Positions 17,136 to 25,599 of a DNA stretch of 64,000 bases are shown in pieces. The position numbers were made by a program, and so were the translations under genes. Source of the stretch: Jeotgalibaca sp052266715. GTDB taxonomy: Bacteria; Bacillota; Bacilli; Lactobacillales; Aerococcaceae. The stretch lies in NCBI GenBank assembly GCA_052266715.1, contig JBQPRB010000001.1; one strand, 5' to 3'. Numbering within the stretch: the first letter of the stretch is position 1; each line of letters starts with the position of its first letter. The notes beneath the pieces were generated by a model. The model saw only the letters and a program-made list of their open reading frames with translations. It searched no databases and was not told the DNA's origin.

Positions 17136-18320
17136 ATGGTAAATCAAGCAACCATCCGTCAAGAAGTTCTAGAAATCGAAGATTACATCGTGGCGCTACG
17201 TCGTCATTTTCATAAACATCCGGAAGTCAGCCTGAAAGAATTTCAAACCATCCAACGCATCCGTGAAGAATTGGAAGAAATTGGTCTACCATATGTAAAT
17301 GTTGGCGAAACTGGCGTCTTGGCAACATTACAAGGTGGCAAAGGTCCCGGAAAAAAATTACTGTTGCGTGCAGATATTGATGCCCTACCTATGGAAGACC
17401 GCACTGGCGCTGAATATGCTTCTCTAAACCCGGGTGCTAACCACGCTTGTGGTCATGACGGTCACGCATCTGCACTACTTGGAGCCGTTCGTGTTTTAAA
17501 AGCACACCAAGATGAAATTGCCGGTACGATTGTCATTGCTTTCCAACCAGCCGAAGAAATCGGCGCAGGAGCGCGTCAGTTCGTTCGGGGTGGTTTTGTG
17601 GATGATGTCGACCATGTATTCGGTATTCACTTGAGCTCCCGTAATGCACTCGGTCAAATCATCGCAACGCCGGGTCCCAATAACGCTTCGTGTGATATTT
17701 TCAAAATCAAGGTGCATGGAGTAAGTGGCCATGTTTCCAACCCTGATCAAGGACGTGATGCTTTGGTGAGTGCGGCAGCCATTGTTACCGAACTCCAGAC
17801 CATCGTAGCGCGGGAAACAAAACCAAGCGATGAAGTCGTTGTGGGTATTGGCGTCTTGCGTGCTGGTACAAACTATAACATCATTGCCAATGAAGCAATC
17901 ATTGAAGGAACAGTCCGCACCTTTGATCCAATCGTACGGGAACAAGTATTGGAAGCGGTCGAGCGCATTGCCCGGTTGACGGCCGAAGCCCATCGCACTT
18001 CGATCGAATTTTCGAACTATGATGCAGCTGCGCCGTTAATAAACGACGCACGGGCAACAGAGCATGCTTTCCAGGCCGCAGCAAAAATTGTCGGCGCAGA
18101 AAACATCATCACCGATGCCCCGAAGAGCATGGGTGCAGATGATTTTGCTGATTTCTTGGCAGTTGCCCCCGGTATTTACTGCTTTGTTGGTACCCAAAGC
18201 GACGAGAAGACAGCTTTCAATCACCATCATGAACAATTCGATATTGATGAAAAAGGTTTGTTGATTGCAGCCGAATTGCATGTGACTTATGCATTGGATT
18301 ACTTAGCGGATCCGTTCTGA
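17136..18320 (+). CDS. M20-family amidohydrolase (N-acyl amino acid hydrolase type)
   Basis: A 394-residue M20D peptidase-family deacylase. Metal-binding motifs are NHACGHDGHASALLG near residue 97, the EEIGAGA stretch with the Glu pair near 137, HLSSRN near 164 and a C-terminal His in FNHHHEQFD. Relatives are hippurate hydrolase, N-acetyldiaminopimelate deacetylase and IAA-amino acid hydrolase. AAGGAGG precedes the ATG. Its place after metNIQQ suggests release of methionine from N-acyl or similar conjugates taken up by the transporter, but that is inference from context only. Confidence 0.88.
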   Translation: MVNQATIRQEVLEIEDYIVALRRHFHKHPEVSLKEFQTIQRIREELEEIGLPYVNVGETGVLATLQGGKGPGKKLLLRADIDALPMEDRTGAEYASLNPGANHACGHDGHASALLGAVRVLKAHQDEIAGTIVIAFQPAEEIGAGARQFVRGGFVDDVDHVFGIHLSSRNALGQIIATPGPNNASCDIFKIKVHGVSGHVSNPDQGRDALVSAAAIVTELQTIVARETKPSDEVVVGIGVLRAGTNYNIIANEAIIEGTVRTFDPIVREQVLEAVERIARLTAEAHRTSIEFSNYDAAAPLINDARATEHAFQAAAKIVGAENIITDAPKSMGADDFADFLAVAPGIYCFVGTQSDEKTAFNHHHEQFDIDEKGLLIAAELHVTYALDYLADPF

Positions 18321-18347
18321 TTTTTCAAAGTATTTTCCAGTCCCTAA

Positions 18348-18406
18348 AAATAAATAAAGAGACATGCGCGTACCCAAATTGGGACACGCATGTCTCTTTA
18401 TTTATA
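18348..18406. terminator. Bidirectional terminator
   Basis: AAATAAAGAGACATGCG pairs with CGCATGTCTCTTTATTT around a central loop; A- and T-rich ends allow use in both directions between convergent genes. Confidence 0.9.
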
Positions 18407-19829
18407 ATTCTTCATAAAATTTTTCCGTTTCTTCTTTCGTTGCACGGGTCAGGACATAACGCTCGCCTTCCGCATCAAGTTCCAGTCCCTCTCCAACCAA
18501 CGTCAGCCACCAAGATTGGCCATCCACCAGAAGGTCAAGTCGTTTATGACTACGGTCATGCATAATGCTTACTTCTTTCTCGACACCTTCTGGAAAATTT
18601 TTGACCGATGAATCGGTGATTTCCAGATATCCCGTTTGACCTTCACCTTCAAAATACCAAACCCCAATGACATCTGCGAGTTGCACGGTATTGTAATAGA
18701 CAGATGAACCATTATAATGAGCGCTTGTGTAATCCGACATATCTTCCATCACCACTTGGCTTTTTCCGGTTTCATCCAATCGATATAAGGTATCAAAAAT
18801 TGAATATACAACCACGCCATTCGAATGACTATAAAAAGCCTCCAAATCTTCAGCGATTAATTGTTCATTCCAAAGTAAATCGTCAGTCAAAGACATCGAA
18901 ACAAGGTTGCCTTGGGGCGTAACCTCCCAGAGCAAGGAGGTCTCCTGAATCATTTTTTCTTTATTTTGTATTTCCGGATTCCATTTAAATACCGTTCCGT
19001 CCTGATTTTGGAAATAAATCATCCCATTTACCACCTGATAAACGTTCGTCTCTGCCACGCGTTCACTTTCCGTCAACCCATTCAAAGTGTACCTTTTTAA
19101 GATCTTTTGAAAGGGATCATCGCTCTGGAGATAATAGAGGGTATCCTCTATAACCGTCACATCATCTGACAAAAATACCCTCCCCTCTTCAATCAACACG
19201 CGTTCTTTCGTTTGAATGTCATAATAAAACAATTGATTGTCTAGATTGGTGATCAAGGCTTTATGTTCCTCGGTTAATAATTTAAAAGTGTAAACATCTT
19301 CATCAATGGGATTTAATGTACCACTATCTAAATCATACACGCTGAAAATCCCCGTCCTGTCGACCACATAAAGTTCATCCCCTGCCGACTCATACCACCA
19401 GGTATCAACCGGCAATGCTCGGTTAGAACCATCCTCGTAAAGATGGACAGCATTATCCAAATCCGTATAAAAAATCTTTTCTTCATCCAAATTCGCTCCG
19501 TCGAAACGCTGGACATTGGAAGCAATCATGGTAATCCCTTGTTCTTCATCATACGCGTATAAATCAAAATCAGAATCAATGAACAATATTTTCTCAGTTT
19601 CTTCAAAATATTCAAAGCTTGATTCCAACACATTTTCGGCTACAACTGTAGGTGCCATGTCACCATTTTTTATAAATAATGAACCATAATTTTGAAAGTT
19701 TTCATTTTCACCTTCAATTTTGAAAAATAAGTATGCCTCATCTTCTGCTTCCATTGTCCGAAAACCCTCATCACTGCATCCAGCCAGACTTATCAATCCC
19801 AGCAGAAAGAAAACCATTTTATACAGCAT
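18402..19829 (-). CDS. Unrecognised lipoprotein with beta-propeller-like repeats
   Basis: A 475-residue secreted lipoprotein: hydrophobic signal and lipobox LAGC with Cys18, then an acidic body. From about residue 45 to 370 short strand units recur, such as EEKIFYTDLDNAVHLYEDGS, DELYVVDRTGIFSVYDLDSG, KALITNLDNQLFYYD and GMIYFQNQDGTVFKWNP, as in DUF5050-type or other six-bladed propellers. A separate C-terminal part from about 385 (GVWYFEGEGQTGYLEITD, RYVLTRA) looks like a small lipocalin-type barrel. AAAGGAGGAG precedes the ATG. No partner gene is adjacent and no function is assigned. Confidence 0.75.
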   Translation of the reverse strand: MLYKMVFFLLGLISLAGCSDEGFRTMEAEDEAYLFFKIEGENENFQNYGSLFIKNGDMAPTVVAENVLESSFEYFEETEKILFIDSDFDLYAYDEEQGITMIASNVQRFDGANLDEEKIFYTDLDNAVHLYEDGSNRALPVDTWWYESAGDELYVVDRTGIFSVYDLDSGTLNPIDEDVYTFKLLTEEHKALITNLDNQLFYYDIQTKERVLIEEGRVFLSDDVTVIEDTLYYLQSDDPFQKILKRYTLNGLTESERVAETNVYQVVNGMIYFQNQDGTVFKWNPEIQNKEKMIQETSLLWEVTPQGNLVSMSLTDDLLWNEQLIAEDLEAFYSHSNGVVVYSIFDTLYRLDETGKSQVVMEDMSDYTSAHYNGSSVYYNTVQLADVIGVWYFEGEGQTGYLEITDSSVKNFPEGVEKEVSIMHDRSHKRLDLLVDGQSWWLTLVGEGLELDAEGERYVLTRATKEETEKFYEEL

Positions 19830-19939
19830 CCCTCTCCTCCTTTACTCTTTTTTAATTAATTATCAATAATTATTTATTGTTTTTCGATAAATAAAACCCT
19901 ATAATGAACTTACAACTAAAAAGTGTGAGGTGTCTTTAT

Positions 19940-20431
19940 ATGAAAAAATATGCAACTCTCTTTCTTAAAATCGCGCTCTTGGTCCTGACGATTCCAGTAC
20001 TGGCAGTGATGGTATTTGTTTTACCGCAATTTATTAGTGAGGCTATCCAGCATCTGTCGGAAGGTCCTGTTATTGCTTCGGCCGTATTGGGTCTTACTGG
20101 CCTCGTTTACCTTTCAACACTACCATTTTTTGGAGCCCTTTTCCAAGCTAACAAGCTCCTAAAATATATCAATGGTGAAACAGCCTTCTCCACCTTATCT
20201 GTTCAAGCACTTAGGAAAATTAAATGGTTTGCCTTCAGTATTTGCGGCCTCTATACACTCGCACTGCCCTTTTTCTACATTTTGGCAGAATGGGATGACG
20301 CCCCAGGGGTGATTTTGGTCGGCCTTGTTTTTGTCGGGGCGGCCTTGGTCGTAGCTGTTTTCGCTAACATGTTGGAGCTCTTGCTTGAAGAAGCAATCCG
20401 CATGAAAAACGAAATCGATCTAACAGTGTGA
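19940..20431 (+). CDS. DUF2975 membrane protein
   Basis: A 163-residue protein with about four membrane helices (about 7-27, 40-62, 90-112, 120-145). The family pattern YINGETAFSTLSVQALRKIKW (key part NGETAFS...LRKIKW) is seen between helices 2 and 3. DUF2975 proteins are usually encoded just before a small Cro/CI-type regulator, as here with 9 bases between them. GAGGTG lies before the ATG at 19940; the ATG at 19904 has no such site. Role unknown; the pair may sense a membrane-linked signal. Confidence 0.85.
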   Translation: MKKYATLFLKIALLVLTIPVLAVMVFVLPQFISEAIQHLSEGPVIASAVLGLTGLVYLSTLPFFGALFQANKLLKYINGETAFSTLSVQALRKIKWFAFSICGLYTLALPFFYILAEWDDAPGVILVGLVFVGAALVVAVFANMLELLLEEAIRMKNEIDLTV

Positions 20432-20440
20432 GGTGAGAAA

Positions 20441-20662
20441 ATGCCAATTATCATAAACTTAGATGTCATGCTCGCAAAACGTAAAATGAGTGTTACAGAA
20501 CTTACCGATCGCGTCGGTATAACCATGGCCAATATTTCCATACTGAAGAACGGAAAAGCAAAAGCTATCCGCTTCTCCACTCTTGAGGCGATCTGTGAAG
20601 CACTAGACTGCCAGCCTGGAGATATTTTAGAGTATCAAAAAGAAAGTAAGTTTAGCCAGTGA
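20441..20662 (+). CDS. Small HTH XRE-family regulator (YozG-like)
   Basis: A 73-residue single-domain helix-turn-helix protein. The HTH spans about 15-60: SVTELTDRVGITMANISILKNGKAKAIRFSTLEAICEALDC (key SVTELTDRVGIT, NISILKNGKA, LEAICEALDCQPGDIL). The ending GDILEY is standard for YozG-type partners of DUF2975 membrane proteins. GAGGTGAG precedes the ATG. It likely regulates its own operon. Confidence 0.9.
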   Translation: MPIIINLDVMLAKRKMSVTELTDRVGITMANISILKNGKAKAIRFSTLEAICEALDCQPGDILEYQKESKFSQ

Positions 20663-20737
20663 CGGTTTGATAGCCATCCATCCGTTACATCTTACTCCTA
20701 TTAGTAATATTAATTCCTATCTATAAGTAAAAGTAGA

Positions 20738-20766
20738 TTACTGATATAGTAATAGTAAGCTATAAT
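20738..20766 (+). promoter_or_regulatory. Promoter of the aquaporin gene
   Basis: TTACTG (20738-20743), 17-base spacer, TATAAT (20761-20766). The -35 lies within an inverted repeat TTACT-N5-AGTAA that could bind a regulator. Confidence 0.65.
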
Positions 20767-20803
20767 TAAGCGTACATTAATTAAATATAAAAGGAGCATA
20801 TCG

Positions 20804-21484
20804 ATGATAAAAAAAGCATTAGCAGAAATGATTGGTACATTTGCACTCGTACTAATTGGGACGGGTACTGTCGTTCTAGGCGACGGCACAACAGGATTAT
20901 TAGGAATTGGATTCGCGTTTGGCTTAGCAGTCGTAGCAATGGCCTACAGCGTTGGGACGATATCTGGTGCGCACCTTAATCCGGCAGTAAGCTTGGCGAT
21001 GTTTATCAATAAACGTATTAATTTACAGACATTTGCTGCTTACGTCGTTGCACAATTAGTAGGTGCAGTCGCTGGTTCAGGAGTTCTTCGTCTCATTCTT
21101 TCTCAAGTTGGTGGCGACACAAGTAATTTAGGAGCGACCGTCCTTGCTGAAGGTGTAACCCTTTTTGGCGGGTTCATGATCGAACTCATTTTAACGTTTA
21201 TTTTTGTTATGGTTATTCTTGCAGCCACTGGGAAAAATGGCGATGCGCATTTTGCTGGTCTTATAATAGGATTGACATTAGTTGCTCTTATTCTGCTGGG
21301 CGGAACAACGACAGGCGTTTCCTTGAATCCTGCTCGTAGTTTTGGTCCTGCTGTTTTCATGGGTGGAGCTGCTCTATCACAACTATGGATGTATACTTTA
21401 GCAACGCTTGCGGGTGGCGGTTTAGCAGCGGTCGTAGCCAAATTTGTTTTGGACACCGAAGCGGGTGCTCCTGGAGTCGAATAA
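20804..21484 (+). CDS. MIP-family aquaporin
   Basis: A 226-residue channel with six membrane helices and both half-helix motifs: SGAHLNPAVS near residue 60 and VSLNPARSFGPA near 169. By alignment by eye to AqpZ the aromatic/Arg filter would be Phe (FAFGLAV), Ala in place of the helix-5 His (LTLVALILLG), Val and Arg. The missing His argues against a strict water channel and may permit larger neutral solutes. AAAGGAG precedes the ATG. It has its own promoter and terminator and no glp genes beside it. Confidence 0.9.
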   Translation: MIKKALAEMIGTFALVLIGTGTVVLGDGTTGLLGIGFAFGLAVVAMAYSVGTISGAHLNPAVSLAMFINKRINLQTFAAYVVAQLVGAVAGSGVLRLILSQVGGDTSNLGATVLAEGVTLFGGFMIELILTFIFVMVILAATGKNGDAHFAGLIIGLTLVALILLGGTTTGVSLNPARSFGPAVFMGGAALSQLWMYTLATLAGGGLAAVVAKFVLDTEAGAPGVE

Positions 21485-21499
21485 GCCTTTCTTAAATAT

Positions 21500-21538
21500 A
21501 AAAAAGCATCTGAAATTAATTTTTCAGATGCTTTTTAT
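21500..21538. terminator. Bidirectional terminator
   Basis: AAAAAGCATCTGAAA and TTTCAGATGCTTTTT form a strong hairpin between the convergent aquaporin and isomerase genes. Confidence 0.9.
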
Positions 21539-21544
21539 ATATTT

Positions 21545-22306
21545 TTATTTTATTTTGTGGGCTACAAGATAGTCATAGCTTTCTTGTAGACATTGGAACG
21601 GCTCTTTCTCAAATGTTTCCTGTTCTGCGAAAGCATATTTCACTCCAGTTTCTATAGTGGCAGTGAAGATTTTTTCCCAGGAAATGGATCCATGGCCAAC
21701 TGGCATGAGCACCTGTTTGCCATCCTCCGTCTCCATGCCATCCTTAAAGTGGATCAAGTCATTGCGTCCCTCAACTTTATGAATCCATTCGACGGGATCT
21801 AACCCCCCATGGATGATTTGATAGATGTCTAGTAGAAACTGGCATTCATTTCTTGTATTTTCAAAGATAATTTCAAGAGAATTTTGCTTCTCATAGTGAA
21901 AAATATCTGAAAGTCGTGGATGAAAATTTAAAATCTTACCTTTTGTTTCCAAGTATTGTGAAAGTTTGTCCAGCTCCTCTGCAAACTGCAGACACCCCTC
22001 ATAGGAATGATAGCGTTCGGGAATACCGCTGACGGTTATGTATGTTCCTCCCCACAGGTCATTCATCGCTATAACCTCATCCAGATGTGCCACTACTACA
22101 TCGTAGTGGTCCTGCGTTCCAATGCATTTCAACCCTGTCTCTTTTAAGGCATCATGGATGAACGCCACGGGAATTTCCGGGTTGATCCATTGAATCTGGA
22201 TGACCTTATATCCGATAGCGCTTACTTTTTTGAACGATGTCAGGACATCCTCCGGGGTCTGAAGATATTTCTTAATGCTTGAAATCTGAAAACCTAGTTT
22301 TGTCAT
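21545..22306 (-). CDS. Sugar phosphate isomerase/epimerase-type TIM barrel protein
   Basis: A 253-residue protein of the AP-endonuclease-2 / xylose isomerase-like TIM barrel family. Metal-site candidates are ILNFHPRLSDIFHYE near residue 122, QFLLDIYQIIHGG near 156, and a DLIHFKDG strand near 184, which is typical (xxHxKD). GHGSISWEKIF near 207 and AEQE near 227 complete the family pattern. Substrate unknown; inositol- or sugar-related in family members. The ATG at 22306 has AAGGAG 7 bases upstream and is preferred to one 6 bases earlier. Transcribed alone. Confidence 0.8.
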   Translation of the reverse strand: MTKLGFQISSIKKYLQTPEDVLTSFKKVSAIGYKVIQIQWINPEIPVAFIHDALKETGLKCIGTQDHYDVVVAHLDEVIAMNDLWGGTYITVSGIPERYHSYEGCLQFAEELDKLSQYLETKGKILNFHPRLSDIFHYEKQNSLEIIFENTRNECQFLLDIYQIIHGGLDPVEWIHKVEGRNDLIHFKDGMETEDGKQVLMPVGHGSISWEKIFTATIETGVKYAFAEQETFEKEPFQCLQESYDYLVAHKIK

Positions 22307-22524
22307 GACCATTCTCCTTACTTGTTTTTATAATTTTAATTATAGCATTTTAGATGAAATGTTTTTCCAAGCATATATGCAACCCCTCTAAATTTAAAAA
22401 CACGTTTTATTGTGATTTATAATTGGAAGTAGCACGCGATGAACCCCTTCAGAAGTGACTAATCCATATCTCTTGTATTCGTTTCCTGTATCCTCTACAC
22501 TTTAGATAATTAGGAGGGATAATC

Positions 22525-22908
22525 ATGAAAGAATTCAAGGTTTTGTTACTGGCGGCTATGATGACCTTCGTGTTAGCAGCCTGTGGTACAACGACTACGA
22601 CTGATCCCGATCTTGAAACCTCCGAACCAGAAGTAAGTGAAACAATGGGCTCCGCATCAGTAGAAGAAGGCACTCGCATTTTTACATTGGATGAACTAAG
22701 TGAATTTGATGGAAAAGACGGAAATCCCGCTTATGTGGCGGTGGATGGCGTCGTTTACGATGTGACCGGTGTTGAAGCATGGGCCAATGGTGAACATCAA
22801 GAAGGGATCGTTGCCGGGAAGGAACTTTCCGATAAAATCCTGGAATCCCCTCATGGCAAAGATGTTTTAGAAGATTTACCAATCGTCGGAACTTTGGAAA
22901 CTGAATAA
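22525..22908 (+). CDS. Cytochrome b5-like heme-binding domain lipoprotein
   Basis: A 127-residue lipoprotein with lipobox LAAC (Cys20), a Thr/Ser/acidic linker to about residue 50, and a single cytochrome b5-like heme/steroid-binding domain: FTLDELSEFDGKDGNPAYVAVDGVVYDVTG (key LSEFDGKDG, AYVAVDGVVYDVT) and two His at GEHQEG and ESPHGKDVL in the family positions. It would be anchored outside the membrane, binding heme or another small hydrophobic ligand. AGGAGGG precedes the ATG. A terminator follows, so it is monocistronic. Confidence 0.85.
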   Translation: MKEFKVLLLAAMMTFVLAACGTTTTTDPDLETSEPEVSETMGSASVEEGTRIFTLDELSEFDGKDGNPAYVAVDGVVYDVTGVEAWANGEHQEGIVAGKELSDKILESPHGKDVLEDLPIVGTLETE

Positions 22909-22915
22909 GTATACA

Positions 22916-22950
22916 AAAGGACGGTCGCGAAACTGCGACCGTTCTTTGCT
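22916..22950 (+). terminator. Rho-independent terminator
   Basis: GGACGGTCGC and GCGACCGTTC pair around a short loop and run into TTT, just past the cytochrome b5-like gene. Confidence 0.85.
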
Positions 22951-23007
22951 TGGCATTGACTGCGTTTCAAGGTAAACTATTGGAATAATACTCTAGGAGG
23001 ACACAAG

Positions 23008-24804
23008 ATGTTATACCCCATTTTAACTGAAACACGCAGCCTAATTGACTTAGGTGGCGTTTGGAAATTTTATTTAGATGATTATTCGAAAAAAATAGAT
23101 GTTCGTCAACCATTGGAAACTGAAGACTTAATGGCGGTTCCGGGTTCTTTCAATGATCAAGGCGTCCTTTCAAAAGTGCGTAACCACGCGGGCACCATCT
23201 GGTATGAACGCGAATTTACAATACCTAGAACACTGCTGAATGAGCGTTTAGTCCTGCGTTTTGGCTCCGCAACCCACCAGGCAACGGTCTACGTAAATGG
23301 AGAAGAAGTCGTGAAACACAAAGGTGGTTTCACTCCATTCGAAGCAGAAATCAATAACGCTATCAAACCCGGAATCAACCGTGTCTTGGTGGAAGTAAGC
23401 AACCTACTGGACTACACGACGCTGCCCGTTGGTAACCATACGCAAACGACCGACGAAAACGGTCATCCCGTTCACCACGTAGACGAGAACTTCGACTTCT
23501 TCAATTACGCCGGCTTGCACCGTCCCGTGAAAATCTACTCAACACCAATAACATACATCCAGGATATCGTTTTAAATCCAAGCGTTAATGGAAAAAATGC
23601 CCGTGTTGCTACTTCCGTTTCTGTCGAAGGTGACTATGATACCATTTCTATTTCCCTTCTTGATGAGGATGGTAAAAAAGTCGCAAGTGCTACAGGTGCG
23701 CATGCCGATATCAGCATCGAAAATGTCAATCTGTGGGAACCGATGGCTGCATATCTTTACACGGCCCATGTGGAAATTATGCAGAACGGTGAAGTTATCG
23801 ACGAATACCGTGAACCATTTGGCGTGCGGACAGTCGAAGTAAAAGATAGCCAGTTCTTCATTAACAACAAACCGTTTTATTTCAAAGGATTTGGAAAACA
23901 CGAAGACACTTTCTATAACGGCCGCGGTTTGAATGAAACAGCGAATGTGATGGATTTGAACTTATTCAAGTGGATCGGTGCGAATTCGTTCCGGACTTCC
24001 CACTACCCTTATTCTGAAGAAATGATGCGCTTGGCAGACCGCATGGGAGTCGTTGTCATCGACGAAGTGGCGGCAGTGGGACTTTTCTCAGGATTCTCAG
24101 CTCTTTTGGCACTAGGCGGAAAAGAAAAAAATACCTGGGAAGAAATGCAGACGCACGAAGCGCATAAACAAGCGATTCGCGAACTGATTGAACGGGATAA
24201 GAATCATGCCGCGGTTGTGATGTGGGTCATTGCCAATGAGCCTGCTTCGCACCAAGATGGCGCTTACGAATACTTCGAACCACTTGTTAAGTTAGCCAAG
24301 GACTTGGATCCGCAAAAACGCCCAACCACACTCGTGAATATCATGTTCGCTTTACCGGATGTTGAAAAAGCAATGGGACTGGTTGACGTAATTTCTTTGA
24401 ATCGTTATTACGGTTGGTATATAAACACCGGTGACTTGAAAGTAGCCGAGGCAAGTTTACGCGCTGAAATTAAGGGTTGGATTGAAAAATATCCTGGCAA
24501 GCCGATTCTATTTACCGAGTACGGTGCTGATACCGTCGCTGGTTTCCACGCGATTGACGATATTCCGTTCACGGAAGAATACCAGGTGCGTTATTATGAA
24601 ATGTACCACCGCGTCTTCGATGAGTTTAAGGAAGTAACCGGTGAGCAAGTCTGGAACTTTGCCGATTTTGAAACGAAAGTTGGAACGGCGCGTGTTCAAG
24701 GAAATAAAAAAGGGATCTTCACCCGTTCACGTCAACCAAAAATGATTGCCCATGAACTAAGAAAACGCTGGACGGCAATTCCAGATTTTGATTATCAAAA
24801 ATAA
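23008..24804 (+). CDS. uidA: Beta-glucuronidase (glycoside hydrolase family 2)
   Basis: Hydrolyses beta-D-glucuronides, retaining mechanism. The 598-residue product has the GH2 order: sugar-binding jelly roll (about 1-180, with VPGSFNDQG and WYEREF), Ig-like domain (180-275) and TIM barrel (275-598). The acid/base Glu lies in MWVIANEPASH and the nucleophile Glu in ILFTEYGAD. The NxK motif expected for glucuronate recognition is visible in the C-terminal RVQGNKKGIFTR. No signal peptide, so it acts in the cytoplasm. AGGAGG precedes the ATG. No GPH-type glucuronide permease is next to it. Confidence 0.95.
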   Translation: MLYPILTETRSLIDLGGVWKFYLDDYSKKIDVRQPLETEDLMAVPGSFNDQGVLSKVRNHAGTIWYEREFTIPRTLLNERLVLRFGSATHQATVYVNGEEVVKHKGGFTPFEAEINNAIKPGINRVLVEVSNLLDYTTLPVGNHTQTTDENGHPVHHVDENFDFFNYAGLHRPVKIYSTPITYIQDIVLNPSVNGKNARVATSVSVEGDYDTISISLLDEDGKKVASATGAHADISIENVNLWEPMAAYLYTAHVEIMQNGEVIDEYREPFGVRTVEVKDSQFFINNKPFYFKGFGKHEDTFYNGRGLNETANVMDLNLFKWIGANSFRTSHYPYSEEMMRLADRMGVVVIDEVAAVGLFSGFSALLALGGKEKNTWEEMQTHEAHKQAIRELIERDKNHAAVVMWVIANEPASHQDGAYEYFEPLVKLAKDLDPQKRPTTLVNIMFALPDVEKAMGLVDVISLNRYYGWYINTGDLKVAEASLRAEIKGWIEKYPGKPILFTEYGADTVAGFHAIDDIPFTEEYQVRYYEMYHRVFDEFKEVTGEQVWNFADFETKVGTARVQGNKKGIFTRSRQPKMIAHELRKRWTAIPDFDYQK

Positions 24805-24813
24805 TAGTCATAT

Positions 24814-24860
24814 GAGCCTTGCTTCTCCTTATTTCCTTAGGTGAAAGCAGGGCTTTTTTT
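24814..24860 (+). terminator. Rho-independent terminator after uidA
   Basis: AGCCTTGCTTCTCC and GGTGAAAGCAGGGCT pair (with wobble) and are followed by TTTTTTT. Confidence 0.8.
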
Positions 24861-24866
24861 AGGTTG

Positions 24867-25012
24867 GTCGGAAATAAAAACTGCTTTTTTCATTTTTAAT
24901 TCCGAGTTTTCTAAAAAATCGGAAGTATAAGTATCAATTTGAAATTCTACTTCCGACTTTATAGAAAAGTCGGAAGTAAGAAGTCAGTTTTCGTTTCCTT
25001 CTTCCGACTTTT
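24867..25012. repeat. Palindrome array C (TCGGAAGT family)
   Basis: Half-site GTCGGAAAT (24867), 23-base spacer, palindrome ATTCCGAG...ATCGGAAGT (24899-24926), 22-base spacer, near-perfect palindrome ACTTCCGACTTT...AAAGTCGGAAGT (24949-24977), 23-base spacer, half-site CTTCCGACTTTT (25001-25012). It has the same design as arrays A and B but an unrelated stem sequence and longer loops. It separates uidA from the PTS promoter. Confidence 0.8.
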
Positions 25013-25025
25013 ATTCTTACCTTTA

Positions 25026-25070
25026 TTCACAAAGTTCCTATTTGTGAAAGCGGTTTATATTTAGTATGAT
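25026..25070 (+). promoter_or_regulatory. PTS operon promoter with operator and cre-like site
   Basis: TTGTGA (25042-25047), 17-base spacer, TATGAT (25065-25070). A perfect inverted repeat TTCACAAA-N7-TTTGTGAA (25026-25048) covers the -35, and TGTGAAAGCGGTTTAT resembles a CcpA cre site inside the spacer. Catabolite repression plus a specific regulator is inferred. Confidence 0.65.
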
Positions 25071-25100
25071 GAGAACATATAAATCCAAAGGAGGTTTGTC

Positions 25101-25580
25101 ATGTCGAATGAAATAGAATTTATACCGGTAAAGAGTGATGTTATCCTCAGCTATGAGAATCAATCCACCATTAAATCTGCATTTTTTCAAGAAGCGGCCG
25201 CCGTATTGGCTGACTTACTGCATATTCCTGCCCCAACCATTGTATTGGCCCTTGAGGAACGCGAGCGCTTGAGTACGACTGGATTTGGTGATGGGTTGGC
25301 AATTCCCCACGGAAAAGTTGCGGGTCTGGATATGCCCGCTGTCATTTTTATGCGTTTGGAACAACCGGTGGAATGGGAAGCTTTGGATGATAATCCTGTC
25401 ACCGAGTGTTTTTTTCTCATGATTCCCGCTTCCGATACCACCAATGTCCATCTCAAGCTTCTTTCTAAACTGGCCTATCATTTGGCCGACGAAGAGTACC
25501 AAAAGAAAATACATGAAACGGATGATGCCGAAGAGATGAAACAATTGATTGAAGAAATGATGCAACGGTCCATTCATTGA
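25101..25580 (+). CDS. PTS fructose-type EIIA component
   Basis: Cytoplasmic phosphotransfer protein of the PTS EIIA type 2 family, 159 residues. The phosphorylated His lies in GLAIPHGKV near residue 73, preceded by the family stretch RERLSTTGFGDG. It receives phosphate from HPr and passes it to EIIB. AAAGGAGG precedes the ATG. EIIA, EIIB and EIIC are three separate genes in one operon here, in contrast to the common fused FruA. Confidence 0.93.
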   Translation: MSNEIEFIPVKSDVILSYENQSTIKSAFFQEAAAVLADLLHIPAPTIVLALEERERLSTTGFGDGLAIPHGKVAGLDMPAVIFMRLEQPVEWEALDDNPVTECFFLMIPASDTTNVHLKLLSKLAYHLADEEYQKKIHETDDAEEMKQLIEEMMQRSIH

Positions 25581-25599
25581 TTATAAGGAGGATATTTCT

